64,000 nucleotides of DNA from Sphingobacterium paucimobilis HER1398 (GTDB taxonomy: Bacteria; Bacteroidota; Bacteroidia; Sphingobacteriales; Sphingobacteriaceae): assembly GCF_000416985.1 (NCBI RefSeq), contig NZ_ATDL01000002.1, positions 62,001-126,000 on the forward strand, read 5' to 3'. The translations under genes were made by a program, and so were the position numbers. Positions 19,266 to 28,938 of the stretch are shown one piece after another. The notes beneath the pieces are model-generated. The model had not been told where the DNA came from, ran no database searches, and saw only the letters and a program-made list of their open reading frames with translations. How positions within the stretch are numbered: the first letter of the stretch is position 1; each line of letters opens with the position of its first letter.

Positions 19266-20921
19266 ATGGAAAACCCGATAGGGCGGCAAAAAAGCAAACT
19301 GATGCGAGCGGCCAAGTTAATCAGCATTCTTGGCAAACATGGCTTTGAAGATCTCAAATCCAAAATCACCAACAAAGAAGAGACACCTTCTTCTGCAGAT
19401 ACTACAGGAGATCAGATACCTTTATTCTACGAGCGTATCCGTAGAGTTATCGAAGAACTGGGGCCTACCTACGTCAAATTTGGGCAGACCCTCTCTACGC
19501 GCGAAGACCTGCTCCCTCCTCCACTGATCCTCGAACTCAAGAAACTGCAGGATAATGTAGCACCCGCAGCTATCGATATCCGAAGCTGGCTTGAAAACGA
19601 ACTACAGACAGACGACCTATCGCACATTTTCGAACAGATCGATGAGCAACCATTTGCCTCCGCTTCTATCGCCCAAGTCTACAAAGCCACCTTAAGCAAT
19701 GGCGACCTCGTGATACTGAAAGTAAAGCGTACAGGCATCCGAGAGATGGTGACAGCAGACCTACTTCTGCTCAAAGACATCATCAGTCTACTCATTGACT
19801 ATTATCCACTGGTACGAGAGATCAATCTTCCCGATATATTCGAAGCCTTTGAAAAAAACATTATGGAAGAACTTTCTTTCCAGCACGAACTCAAAAACAT
19901 CCAACAGTTTGCCCGTAATTTTAGCGAAGAGCGACGCATCAAATGCATGCAGGCCTATCCCGAGCTATCTACCGACAGCCTCTTGTGCATCTCGAGGATT
20001 CAGGGATTCAGGATCACCGACAGTACATCCATCAAATCACATCAGCTTGATCCAGAATGCATCATCGATACTGGTCTAGACCTTTACCTTACCCAGGTTC
20101 TCGAACATGGATTCTTTCATGCCGACCCACATCCGGGCAATATACTCGTTACCCCCTCGGGCCATCTCGCCTTTATCGATCTCGGCGCCATGGCACGACT
20201 GCTCCCTAAGGACAAAGAGCATCTCGAAAACTTCATCCTTTACTTCATCAATAAAGACGTCGATAATCTTATCCGAACCATCAAGCGCATGTCCCTCCGT
20301 ATCCACATCAAAAACGAAAAGATACTCGAGCGCGACATACACGCTATGTTCGATATGATTGCAGCACAGTCACTTCAAGAACTCGATGTCAAAGCTGTTT
20401 TTTCAAGGTTTTCAAAAATACTCAACCAAAACGATATCCTCATGCCCGACCACATCTATCTGCTGGTACGAGGCATCGTATTATTGGAAGGTATCGGCCG
20501 GTCCCTCTTGCCCGATCTGAATATTATCGACAAGGTCAAACCCTATATTAGCAAGATCATGGCCCGCCGTCTTTCTCCGCCGCACATCATCGAGAATATC
20601 CTCCAACTGTTACAGCAATTACAGAGCACCTTATCCACTGCCCCCAAGTCTCTAATAGACCTACTGCACAAAGCAGAACAGGGCGAATTGAAGGTCCGTA
20701 TAGACAGCGAAGCCCTCGGTGCACTACAGCAGCTACAGCGCAAAGACAGCAGTATCAACAGATATCTCTACATCGCAGGCATCTTATTTCTAGGCGGCTG
20801 CCTACTCTCCGGCGTACAACAGAGCACTTTATTAGGCATCCCTTGGATAAGTTGGATCCTATTTGCCGTTAGTTTAATTTTCTTTGCACTGGCCGGTATA
20901 CGTAGAATGCGCATCGGCTAA
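19266..20921 (+). CDS. AarF/UbiB-family atypical kinase
   Basis: A 551-residue ABC1/ADCK/UbiB-family protein, linked in other bacteria to quinone biosynthesis. It has the KxGQ signature (YVKFGQTLSTREDLLP, about residue 72), the Ala-rich nucleotide loop ASASIAQVYKA near 140, the catalytic loop HADPHPGNILV near 283 and a metal-binding IDLGAMAR motif. Two membrane helices at the C-terminus (about 500-520 and 525-545) anchor it, as in the bacterial UbiB type. No other quinone genes are adjacent. The name ubiB is not given because Bacteroidota carry several paralogues and make menaquinone. Confidence 0.92.
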   Translation: MENPIGRQKSKLMRAAKLISILGKHGFEDLKSKITNKEETPSSADTTGDQIPLFYERIRRVIEELGPTYVKFGQTLSTREDLLPPPLILELKKLQDNVAPAAIDIRSWLENELQTDDLSHIFEQIDEQPFASASIAQVYKATLSNGDLVILKVKRTGIREMVTADLLLLKDIISLLIDYYPLVREINLPDIFEAFEKNIMEELSFQHELKNIQQFARNFSEERRIKCMQAYPELSTDSLLCISRIQGFRITDSTSIKSHQLDPECIIDTGLDLYLTQVLEHGFFHADPHPGNILVTPSGHLAFIDLGAMARLLPKDKEHLENFILYFINKDVDNLIRTIKRMSLRIHIKNEKILERDIHAMFDMIAAQSLQELDVKAVFSRFSKILNQNDILMPDHIYLLVRGIVLLEGIGRSLLPDLNIIDKVKPYISKIMARRLSPPHIIENILQLLQQLQSTLSTAPKSLIDLLHKAEQGELKVRIDSEALGALQQLQRKDSSINRYLYIAGILFLGGCLLSGVQQSTLLGIPWISWILFAVSLIFFALAGIRRMRIG

Positions 20922-20939
20922 TCCCCCATACATACCAAC

Positions 20940-20981
20940 ACAGCCCCCGATCATATCAGGGGCTGTTCCAAAAGCCAGGTA
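20940..20981. repeat. 42-nt hairpin repeat, copy 1
   Basis: A 42-nt sequence with arms ACAGCCCC / GGGGCTGT, followed by CCAAAAGCCAGGTA. It recurs at 37132-37173 with 40 of 42 bases identical. Here it lies between the convergent UbiB-type and PorP genes. Confidence 0.85.
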
Positions 20982-21047
20982 GCCCCATTAACCCTGTAAC
21001 TATATAACCTTGTCACCTCCTCCTAACCTCCTTAACCAACTAACTCT

Positions 21048-21978
21048 TAAGGCAGACTGCTTTTCAGGCTCACAGTGACCTGTGTGAGCTAGTCTACAAC
21101 AGCCCCATTCCACCTATGCGATAGCGAAATCCCATCTCATGGGTATTGGTTGATATTTTTTGATTGAGCGTATGTCCATTCACGCTGAACTGATAACTGT
21201 AGCCTATACCGAAGTTGCCAAAATTGAGCTGCATCAGTGCGGATAGGTCTCCCTGATTCTGCACCCCCATACCCAGGCCTATCTTTGGTCCCACAAAGAC
21301 CATCGCATTGATATCATAGCGGGGCGACATCTCCTGCATATGGCTCACCAGGAATGATGGACGCAACTTGAAGGTGTCGTCCAAACGTATCAACATACCA
21401 CCAGTCACATAGATGACATCGCGAAATTCATACTCGCGGTCTGTATTCCGCTTCAGCGAGAAGCGCGGCATAGACACCCCCACATAGAACTTATCCTTCT
21501 GGTAGTAGGAGGTACTTACACTCAGTACGCCTGCCGTGCCACGCACATCCTCCCAGAAAGCAGGATCCTGATCGTCCAACTTTCGGTAGTTGCCTTCATA
21601 GAATAAGAGCCCGCCACCCATGGACAGGCTCAGGTATTCATTCTCCCCAAGTTGAACTGCTTTTGCCGCATAAGCCGTAATTTCATTCTCACGCACCACG
21701 CCCAGCGAGGCATGTTTAAAATCCCCACCGATCGCAAGCCCCAGATTCTTGACCATACCATGGCCGGTCACCCATACCGATTTGGGTGCTCCGTCAACAC
21801 CCGTCCATTGGCTACGGCCCAAAGAAGCTAAGCTGCCACGTTCGTCCATCGTACTCAACGAAGAGTTGAAACTGTTGCGCAACTGCCCAAATTGATTGTA
21901 GCTCACTCCATGCTGAGCCATACCGCACAACGGCAGCAGCGATAGTAGACTTATAATTATTTTTTTTGTTATCATGTT
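21048..21978 (-). repeat. Duplicated segment containing PorP/SprF gene, copy A
   Basis: About 930 bp matching 30761-31692 closely, from TTAAGGCAGACTGCTT downstream of the gene to just past its ATG. Flanking DNA on the downstream side is unrelated. Confidence 0.85.
21094..21975 (-). CDS. PorP/SprF-family type IX secretion outer-membrane protein (copy A)
   Basis: A 293-residue protein with a signal peptide (residues 1-20, LCGMAQ) and a short beta-barrel body ending in GFRYRIGGMGLL. PorP/SprF proteins sit in the outer membrane and are often encoded beside adhesins that carry the gliding-type (type B) C-terminal domain, helping deliver or hold them on the surface; SprF for SprB is the known case. 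That arrangement is seen here, 131 nt after the giant adhesin gene. A second copy at 30808-31689 differs at only about a dozen residues. Probably expressed from the operon promoter near 30240, with a palindrome between adhesin and porP that could alter the ratio. Confidence 0.9.
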   Translation of the reverse strand: MITKKIIISLLSLLPLCGMAQHGVSYNQFGQLRNSFNSSLSTMDERGSLASLGRSQWTGVDGAPKSVWVTGHGMVKNLGLAIGGDFKHASLGVVRENEITAYAAKAVQLGENEYLSLSMGGGLLFYEGNYRKLDDQDPAFWEDVRGTAGVLSVSTSYYQKDKFYVGVSMPRFSLKRNTDREYEFRDVIYVTGGMLIRLDDTFKLRPSFLVSHMQEMSPRYDINAMVFVGPKIGLGMGVQNQGDLSALMQLNFGNFGIGYSYQFSVNGHTLNQKISTNTHEMGFRYRIGGMGLL

Positions 21979-21989
21979 GTATTGTTATT

Positions 21990-22020
21990 CCCGACCATGT
22001 CGGGACTTCGTTTCACTGCG
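21990..22020. repeat. CCCGA/TCGGG palindrome with conserved tail
   Basis: CCCGACCATGTCGGG followed by ACTTCGTTTCACT. Seven copies of this palindrome family occur between 21.9 and 44.9 kb; five carry the conserved tail, two here-oriented (this one and 37404) and three inverted. Lies 12 nt upstream of the porP copy A start, within the adhesin-porP spacer. Confidence 0.8.
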
Positions 22021-22082
22021 CCTGTTACGTTGTTATCTAGTTATCGTGTTATCGAGCCTAGCTTCTTCCAGTTTATCGGAAT

Positions 22083-22096
22083 CCCGATTCATCGGG
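22083..22096. repeat. CCCGATTCATCGGG palindrome directly after the adhesin gene
   Basis: A tail-less copy, 11 nt after the stop of the giant adhesin. The same palindrome and the intervening bases are found after the second adhesin, so it is part of the paralogous unit and may act as an intercistronic hairpin. Confidence 0.75.
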
Positions 22097-22106
22097 AATA
22101 ACATCA

Positions 22107-25100
22107 TCACCGCCTAATCACAAAATACCCTTTCTCCCGTTTCCATACGCTGTTATCTTTTACATCTATATAATAGAAATACGTACCATCGCGATGGTCA
22201 TTTCCCGAGAATACCCGATCCCTATTATTGTAGCTTGCTATCTCCGCCAGTACAGAACCGCTCTTGTCGAAAATCGTCACTTTATTTTCCGGATAATCCT
22301 GTATTCCCTCGATGGTCAAGAAGTCGTTGACACCGTCTCCATTTGGCGATAGCGCCTGATGTACACGGATCGGCAGAGGTGCTGCCGCATCATTGGCAAT
22401 CCGTACCGTTACAGTTACGGGAGCTGCTGCAGCGTAGTTTTCATTGCCCGGTTGCGTCGCCGTGATACGCACTGTACCCAGTCGTAGCACCTTCACTTGG
22501 GTGCCCGATACCGTGGCTACTGATGGGTCATCCACGGACAATACTACTGGGAGGCCCGAACTGGCACTGACATCTAGCGACACCTGGCCCGCATCGCGTG
22601 CCAGCATATCAGGTCCTATAAAGCGGATGGTTTGCTCGGCTTTCATGATGGTCAGGTCGCGTACGACAGGTGCTGCAGGTAGGTATGCCTGATCACCGCC
22701 CTGAATCGCCGTTATCTGCACCTTACCCGTTTTTTTGACATTTATTTTCCATTTGCCTCCATCATTGTTGTCCTGATAGACTTCTGCGATATCCACGTCC
22801 GATGACACAAACGATACCGGCAGATTCGATGTCGCTGCAGCCGTCAATACCACAGCCTGTTGACCATAAGTAAGGTCAGGCAAGGCGGCGAAATTGATAG
22901 ACTGCTCTGCCATGGTCTTCGCTGAAGCTTGTGCTTCCAGACTCCGATTGCCGACCTGGTCCACTGCGACCAGGAAGAATTCATATGTTTTTCCATCAAC
23001 CAGTCCTGCATGCGTATAGTATTCCGTACCCTTTGCAATATCTGTCAAAAACAATCTTGCCTCATCTTCAGGCTTCACATAAAGCATATATTTCGTCAGA
23101 TCCGCTTCTGTATTGGATTCCCAAGTCAGTGATATCTGTGCATGTTGCCCTATAGCTTTGAAACCAGCCGGAACCGCTGGAGGTTTAGCATCCACTTTTA
23201 CACCAGTGGTACTTCCTACCGAATTCAAGGTCAGGTTTGCATCATTGCCTGCGGCATCACTGATTGTACTCCCATTCAACGATAAAGCACTTACGGTAAT
23301 TCCATCATGGTCTTCCAGGTCGTTAATCACTACATAGCGGAACTCAAGAGCAGTGCTTCCGGAGCCAGATAGGTAATTCGCATATGCCGTCTGTCCCCCA
23401 ATCGTAAGCGATAGTCCAGGCGTTCCTCCTATCGTATTTACTACCACAGCCTCCGAAAAGTTAACCGTAAAGTCAAGATTTTGATTAAGTACATAATAGC
23501 CATTGGCAGGCAGAGCTACCGATGCTACTGTAGGTCGCACCCCATCTATCACAATAGCATGTTGCCCAGCAATGGACTTCGGACCGCCAACAGCAGGCAA
23601 GGTCAATACCGCATCATTTCCACCGCTATTTTTAATACTCGCACCATTCAAAGAAAGTGCTGAAGTCGATTGATAATCTAGATCAGGTGCTCGATCACCA
23701 GCCTGTACCGTATAGATGAATGTCAATGTATTACTTCCGTTACCACTCACATAGGTTGACATCCGATCGATTGCTCCTGTCTCCAATAAAAGGGTAGGTA
23801 TACCTCCCTCTGTATTGACCATCACCGTCTGATCGAAAGTCACGACCAGTTTGATATCATCGCCTATTTTATAAGTTCCATCAGCCGTTGAAGCACCTAC
23901 GGACACTATTTTTGGGTTGATCGGTTTAACCGTAATAGCTATGGTATTTGTAGCTGTCTGTCGCCCACCCGACCCCGTATTGCCCAAGTCATCTGTAGTT
24001 ATTTGCAGCGAAGCAGGCCCATTATAACCTGGCGTCGGCTCAAATATCAAACCATTTAAAGCATTATTAATATCGGCAAGGGTTCCGTTGAAGATCATTA
24101 TCACATCATTCGTACCGCTCCCTATTGACACACTAAGCCCTGAAGTACCAGATAGCGTAATTAGGCCATTCGTAGCTGTTAAAGCAACTTGGACAGCATT
24201 AGCGCCAGCATCCACATCCGAAACAGAAATCTGGTTGTTATTTGCAGCGCTAAATACTAATATAGCATCCTGATCAACAGATTGTGTGCCGGGCACGGAA
24301 TTGACCGGTGCATCGTTGACAGCTGTAACCACTAGTGCAATCGTTTTAGTATCTGATAATGCTGTCCCACCAGTGTGTCCGTTATCGTTAATAGATACCG
24401 TCAATGTCACATTAGAAGTTGCGTTACTCGCCGTGGTAAATGTTACAGCACCAGCTGCGACAAAGGCATTGATAGTAGAAACGCTTCCACTAAGTGTCAA
24501 GATTGCTGCCGTTCCGCCTACTGTGATACCCATTCCTGATGTCGCACGGAGCGTACCAGTCGGCACAGACAAAGTAACTGTCACAGGATTCGCACCCGCA
24601 TCTACGTCACTAAAACTTATACCTGTGAGTGCAGAAGCAACATCTTCTGTTACAGCGATACTCGTAGGTACGCTAACTACAGGGGCATCATTTACCGGAT
24701 TAACGGTTAAATACAACCATGCTGTCCCACACTTAGAAGGAACTCCATTATCGCACACTTGGTATTGTAAACTATCTCTACCCGCGTAATTCGCTTTAGG
24801 TGTATACGTAAAACTACCGTCCGCATTCAGGACTATCATGCCGTTAACAGGCGCTATGACTAAGGATACCGTTAAGGCATTACCTTCAGGATCCGAATCG
24901 TTCGTTAACACATTGCCCGTTGCTGGTATATCTTCTGTCAACGTAACATAGTCATCTACTGCAACCGGTGCATCGTTGACTGCGATCACGGAGACAGTTT
25001 TCGTAGCGGCCACAGATTCCTGATCACTATCGTGTACTTTGAAGCTTATCGTACGGTTTGCTGTTGACGGATTTTGTGACAGGTTATCGTATTTAACAGC

Positions 25101-27194
25101 ACGTAAAGCCGCTTGCCATTGTGCTACTGTAGCGGTTGCACCAGCGGAGCTAAGTGTCAATACACCCGTCGCCTTATTGTACAGCGCTGTCGTTATATTA
25201 CCCATTGTAGTCCCATCACTGGTAAAACTCAATATATCCTCACCAGATTGGAAATTGCCCGTAATCGCGACTGTTGCGGTAGCCAAAGTCGTATTGTCCG
25301 GATCCGTAACGGTAAGACCAGCATCTACTACAACCGCTAATTGCCCCTCAGTAAAGGCTGTGCTGCCCCCACTGCTGATCACCACAGGTTTAGCGTTTGG
25401 ATTCGTCAAGATAACATTATCTATCTTCTGCTGACAGCCTTTTGCATCGGTGACCACTACGCTATACAGACCAGCACCAATATTGACTAGATCTTTTGTG
25501 ATCGCTATGATTGTACTTTCTCCATTCTTAAACCACTGATACGAATACGCAGCTGTTCCTCCCGATACGGTGATCTGAATACGGCCATCTGTCGCACCGT
25601 AGACCGTTGGAGCGGTAAGTGTGGGCTCGTCCACCTTCAAGGCGGCCACGGGTTCTGTCACCGTCGCACTGAGGGAGTATTGACAGCCTTTACTGTCCGT
25701 AATCGTGACCGTATAGCTGCCCGCAACCAAGTTTACTCTATCCTGTGTTGTTGTTCCATTTCCCCAATCATACGTATAAGGAGCCGTTCCACCAGCCGGT
25801 GTTACATCAATTGCCCCTGTAGCAGTACCATGACAGCTCACATCAGCGACCGTTGCAGTAGCATGCAGATTAGAAACCGTTAATACGCCTTCGCTGCTTT
25901 CATTGGAGAATCCTAGCTCATCTGTTATCACACAGATATATGCGTAATTGTTCATACTATAGGGAGGAGCTTTTAGGATCAGTGTATTGGTATTCGTACC
26001 CGAATACACAACATCATCTGAGATAAAATCAGATTTGCCCGTTGTCCTGTTACGTATTTTCCATTGGTACTTCAGATTACCTTCTCCTACAGCTTCCACC
26101 TTCAAAGACACATTCGTATTTGCGCAGGCAAGTACATCTACCGGTTGCGTAGTTATTTTCAGAGCTTTCACCAGTTTGGCCTCACTTGGCGCCTGCTGTG
26201 CTCCGCGCAGTATCACACGAAACCACGTGTCTTCACTCAGTGGATCCTTAACAGAAAGATTTGGTTTTTGGGTATCTTCAAATGCTTGACTTTCGCTGAT
26301 ATCCGTAAAGGTCACATTGTCCGTACTTGATTGCCATTGGTAATAACAAGCATTGATAACCCCGTTGATATTGATGCTTTTGTTGCCCAGCGTCATACTG
26401 GAGTAACTGGGCAGAGCGGCATTCCAGGTAATCGGCGAGTTGGCCAGTTGTATATCATTGGCCTGTCCCCCAGCAAGTATAGTGAATGGCGCTGCAAAAA
26501 GCTGCGTACGCAATGCCGCTCTACTTCCTGCTATCGTTATAGGGGATAGTTTAGCCTGAAAGGCATTCTCCTGATCAACTGCAGGGCTTCCCTGTAGATT
26601 TGCTACGATAACAGACTGCCTCGGCGCATTATTAGGATCCAGTGATACGGACGAAGACAGGTATCCTAGGTTTTGTATAGACGGATCTGTATCCCAGGCT
26701 GTCCGGTTGATCAGCATCGCAGCGTGGATTTTCAACGTCTCTGTATAAGCAAATAGCTGATCGCCTGATATTCCCAGTTCAAAATTCCCTTCGTATTTTG
26801 TGATATTCCCTTTAGAAGCCTTGCTGTTGATGCCGTCCAGTGTGATCACAATATGCTGACCGCCCGGGATCGCTTCGTCGCTGCTCCAGGTCAACTGACC
26901 GTCTGTAGTGGCCTGTCCATACGTCTGGAAAGCATTACCCAGCCAGCCTCGATCCGTAAAGTGGATAGCTGTTTTCGCTGGGAGATAATCCAGTACAACA
27001 AATGAAAAAGCATCTTTCTTCACCGTTGTAAAATCAGTATCACCGATTTGATACCCCGTAAAGGCGACCAGTCCATGGTCGTCTGTACATTGTGCAAAGG
27101 TGTGATGGCCCATTCCCAAGAAGAGAAATAATGCCATCAGATATTTCAGGGTATTAGCTGTTTTTTTCATGACCGAAGCGTTCGTTAAGAACAT
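22107..27194 (-). CDS. Giant multidomain T9SS-exported adhesin with type B (gliding) C-terminal domain
   Basis: A 1695-residue surface protein. A start at 27170 (MKKTANTL) gives a cleaner signal peptide ending THFAQ-like at TFAQ. A lamin-tail-like domain follows (about 35-260), Ig-like segments (about 290-440), two SprB repeats (about 440-600; VSCHGTATGAIDVTPAGG, DSKGCQYS), cadherin-like and Ig-like repeats (about 600-1390), a fibronectin-III-like domain (about 1395-1480), Ig-like domains and, at 1605-1695, the gliding-motility CTD (HQALSPNGDGVNDFLTIEGI, GTYFYYIDVKD, FVIRR). The CTD should direct export by T9SS. The gene overlaps the upstream gene by 10 nt or abuts it, and is followed by PorP/SprF. 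Likely role: adhesion or gliding. Confidence 0.93.
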   Translation of the reverse strand: MFLTNASVMKKTANTLKYLMALFLFLGMGHHTFAQCTDDHGLVAFTGYQIGDTDFTTVKKDAFSFVVLDYLPAKTAIHFTDRGWLGNAFQTYGQATTDGQLTWSSDEAIPGGQHIVITLDGINSKASKGNITKYEGNFELGISGDQLFAYTETLKIHAAMLINRTAWDTDPSIQNLGYLSSSVSLDPNNAPRQSVIVANLQGSPAVDQENAFQAKLSPITIAGSRAALRTQLFAAPFTILAGGQANDIQLANSPITWNAALPSYSSMTLGNKSININGVINACYYQWQSSTDNVTFTDISESQAFEDTQKPNLSVKDPLSEDTWFRVILRGAQQAPSEAKLVKALKITTQPVDVLACANTNVSLKVEAVGEGNLKYQWKIRNRTTGKSDFISDDVVYSGTNTNTLILKAPPYSMNNYAYICVITDELGFSNESSEGVLTVSNLHATATVADVSCHGTATGAIDVTPAGGTAPYTYDWGNGTTTQDRVNLVAGSYTVTITDSKGCQYSLSATVTEPVAALKVDEPTLTAPTVYGATDGRIQITVSGGTAAYSYQWFKNGESTIIAITKDLVNIGAGLYSVVVTDAKGCQQKIDNVILTNPNAKPVVISSGGSTAFTEGQLAVVVDAGLTVTDPDNTTLATATVAITGNFQSGEDILSFTSDGTTMGNITTALYNKATGVLTLSSAGATATVAQWQAALRAVKYDNLSQNPSTANRTISFKVHDSDQESVAATKTVSVIAVNDAPVAVDDYVTLTEDIPATGNVLTNDSDPEGNALTVSLVIAPVNGMIVLNADGSFTYTPKANYAGRDSLQYQVCDNGVPSKCGTAWLYLTVNPVNDAPVVSVPTSIAVTEDVASALTGISFSDVDAGANPVTVTLSVPTGTLRATSGMGITVGGTAAILTLSGSVSTINAFVAAGAVTFTTASNATSNVTLTVSINDNGHTGGTALSDTKTIALVVTAVNDAPVNSVPGTQSVDQDAILVFSAANNNQISVSDVDAGANAVQVALTATNGLITLSGTSGLSVSIGSGTNDVIMIFNGTLADINNALNGLIFEPTPGYNGPASLQITTDDLGNTGSGGRQTATNTIAITVKPINPKIVSVGASTADGTYKIGDDIKLVVTFDQTVMVNTEGGIPTLLLETGAIDRMSTYVSGNGSNTLTFIYTVQAGDRAPDLDYQSTSALSLNGASIKNSGGNDAVLTLPAVGGPKSIAGQHAIVIDGVRPTVASVALPANGYYVLNQNLDFTVNFSEAVVVNTIGGTPGLSLTIGGQTAYANYLSGSGSTALEFRYVVINDLEDHDGITVSALSLNGSTISDAAGNDANLTLNSVGSTTGVKVDAKPPAVPAGFKAIGQHAQISLTWESNTEADLTKYMLYVKPEDEARLFLTDIAKGTEYYTHAGLVDGKTYEFFLVAVDQVGNRSLEAQASAKTMAEQSINFAALPDLTYGQQAVVLTAAATSNLPVSFVSSDVDIAEVYQDNNDGGKWKINVKKTGKVQITAIQGGDQAYLPAAPVVRDLTIMKAEQTIRFIGPDMLARDAGQVSLDVSASSGLPVVLSVDDPSVATVSGTQVKVLRLGTVRITATQPGNENYAAAAPVTVTVRIANDAAAPLPIRVHQALSPNGDGVNDFLTIEGIQDYPENKVTIFDKSGSVLAEIASYNNRDRVFSGNDHRDGTYFYYIDVKDNSVWKREKGYFVIRR

Positions 27195-28357
27195 AAATAG
27201 GTGTTAAACCAACCGTTTTGATTGGGGTGTGGGGTTTTATCTTTCAAATCCTGCCATTCCGAGCGCAAAGATTCGGCAGGTATCATCTCAAAATGAAATT
27301 GTCCGCCTGTACTGGAAAATCTAAACGCTGGCGCGATAAAGCTGTGGTATGCGATATCGGTCAGCACTTTACCTCTTGTACAAAGTATATCAGACAGGCC
27401 ATCTTCCAACAATCCACTCAGGGCGGCATTTCGATCTGATGTGCTGTTGGTCATTGCTGCGGCTAATAACAGCCCTGTGTCCCATCCCAGCGCAGCTACA
27501 TACGATGCTGCCCGTTTTAGTTTTCCTTCATACACCGTGACGAAAGTTCTGTTTTCTTCCGTATCCAACTCCTTGTACCAGGCCAGTAAGCCTGTCACAT
27601 CAGCAGAGGATGACAAGTGCTCCGGACAAACGTCCAGTGCGTCCATCAAACAGGCAGAACTGGCCCATAAGCTATGTTTTTTACCTACGGGCTTACTTGC
27701 CCATTGGTCCAGAAATACCCGCGCCAACGGATTTGAATAATTGGCCAACACCGTAACATCCGACTCCTCCTGTTCGAGATACGCTTCCAAAGGTGCGATC
27801 GAAAAGAACTGCCCTTTGCTCTGCGGTATAAAATTGTAGGTAATATCGCCTCCCGATTCTACGAAGGAATCTATGATCTGTTGGCAGGGCGAATACCCAC
27901 CTTCATAATAATTGGCCGCCAAGGCTGCTTTTTGCACTCCTCGAGCGATCAGCTCCTTGCCAGAGCGAAAAGCCAAAAGGCTCTCTTGCAGGTTGAAATG
28001 AAAAACCAACGGATGGACATTCCAATCCGGCGGCAACTTCGCCCCCATATTGACCATGAGCAGTTCTTTATTCAGGGCTTCCAACAGGGGAAACAAGTGG
28101 CTTATTTTGGGATACTCTGCAAAGGCGACGAGCATATCCGCGCCACGGTTCAGCAGGAGGTCTTCTGCCTTGGTCAGCATATCCACTTCGTCCACTCCAA
28201 AGCCTATGGAAGCGCTCATCCATTCGACAGCTATTTGTTTCTGCTCCATAGCATATTGCATAGCCAGGTAGAAATCATAGCCCAGCTGTTTATGGGTGGT
28301 CGAACTGGGGAGCAGGACGGCTATTTTGGTCGGTTTCATATACATCTTGTCTAACAT
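27185..28357 (-). CDS. Leaderless periplasmic-binding-fold protein (ABC substrate-binding-like)
   Basis: A 390-residue protein resembling the Leu/Ile/Val-type type I periplasmic binding fold: an N-lobe start TKIAVLLPSSTTHKQLGYDFYLAMQYAM, NRGADMLVAFAEYP, and later AASYVAALGWDTGLLLAAAM. The usual signal peptide and lipobox are missing: the N-terminus is MLDKMYMKPTK. No permease or ATPase genes are nearby, so it is unlikely to serve an ABC importer. It is 11 nt downstream of a collar-like gene and overlaps the adhesin gene by 10 nt, tying it to this operon. It may be a cytosolic sensor or chaperone for the operon products; that is inference. Confidence 0.8.
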   Translation of the reverse strand: MLDKMYMKPTKIAVLLPSSTTHKQLGYDFYLAMQYAMEQKQIAVEWMSASIGFGVDEVDMLTKAEDLLLNRGADMLVAFAEYPKISHLFPLLEALNKELLMVNMGAKLPPDWNVHPLVFHFNLQESLLAFRSGKELIARGVQKAALAANYYEGGYSPCQQIIDSFVESGGDITYNFIPQSKGQFFSIAPLEAYLEQEESDVTVLANYSNPLARVFLDQWASKPVGKKHSLWASSACLMDALDVCPEHLSSSADVTGLLAWYKELDTEENRTFVTVYEGKLKRAASYVAALGWDTGLLLAAAMTNSTSDRNAALSGLLEDGLSDILCTRGKVLTDIAYHSFIAPAFRFSSTGGQFHFEMIPAESLRSEWQDLKDKTPHPNQNGWFNTYLCS

Positions 28358-28368
28358 GGATACTACGA

Positions 28369-28929
28369 TTAGGTTGAGCTTGGAAACACACCAGATAGCG
28401 ATATTATAAAATTCACACAGAGGTAAGGCTGAAAATTGGTATGCGGCTGACTACCACCTGTTTGTTTTGTAGTGATCTTATCTATCAAATCGGCCGAATT
28501 ACTGTTTACAGCGGTGGATTTTACCGTCCCATATTGTTGCAGGCCCAGTACCATCGTCGCGTAGCTGTTTTTCGGATCTGGAGACCCTCCGGTCCCCGCC
28601 CCCAAGGCTCTGCCAAATAATTTGGGATCTCCCGATGGATCACCTAAGCCATGGTCATGGCTGGGGATTTGCGCTGTGGTCAGCCAGACTTCTTCAGCAC
28701 CACCAGTTTCAGCCAGCGTGAATCCGTTACCCATATGTATAGGTATCCGGCCACGAAGGTCGGGCAAGGCAAAAGTAGATTCTCCATCGCCCCCATAGGT
28801 TGTGCCTATTAATTGAAATAGCGTTTCATTTTCGGATATAGAGAGTAGCTGGCCCTCGCAGAACATCCATCCAACAGGAGCAAAATTGCCTGCAAATATT
28901 CTTATTTCTCCGACGTAGGGTTGTGACAT
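28369..28929 (-). CDS. Phage tail-collar-domain protein, third in operon
   Basis: A 186-residue protein of the microcystin-dependent/tail-collar group. The start YVGEIRIFAGNFAPVGWMFC and GQLLSISENETLFQLIGTTY, GGDGESTFALPDLRGRIPIH and the end FQPYLCVNFIISLSGVFP are the collar signature; the middle is variable, as expected of a trimeric tip or receptor-binding region. No signal peptide is visible. It lies 9 nt after the preceding collar gene and 11 nt before the binding-fold gene. Despite the name there is no phage structural gene nearby, so this is not prophage debris. Confidence 0.88.
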   Translation of the reverse strand: MSQPYVGEIRIFAGNFAPVGWMFCEGQLLSISENETLFQLIGTTYGGDGESTFALPDLRGRIPIHMGNGFTLAETGGAEEVWLTTAQIPSHDHGLGDPSGDPKLFGRALGAGTGGSPDPKNSYATMVLGLQQYGTVKSTAVNSNSADLIDKITTKQTGGSQPHTNFQPYLCVNFIISLSGVFPSST

Positions 28930-28938
28930 AGCAAAAAA

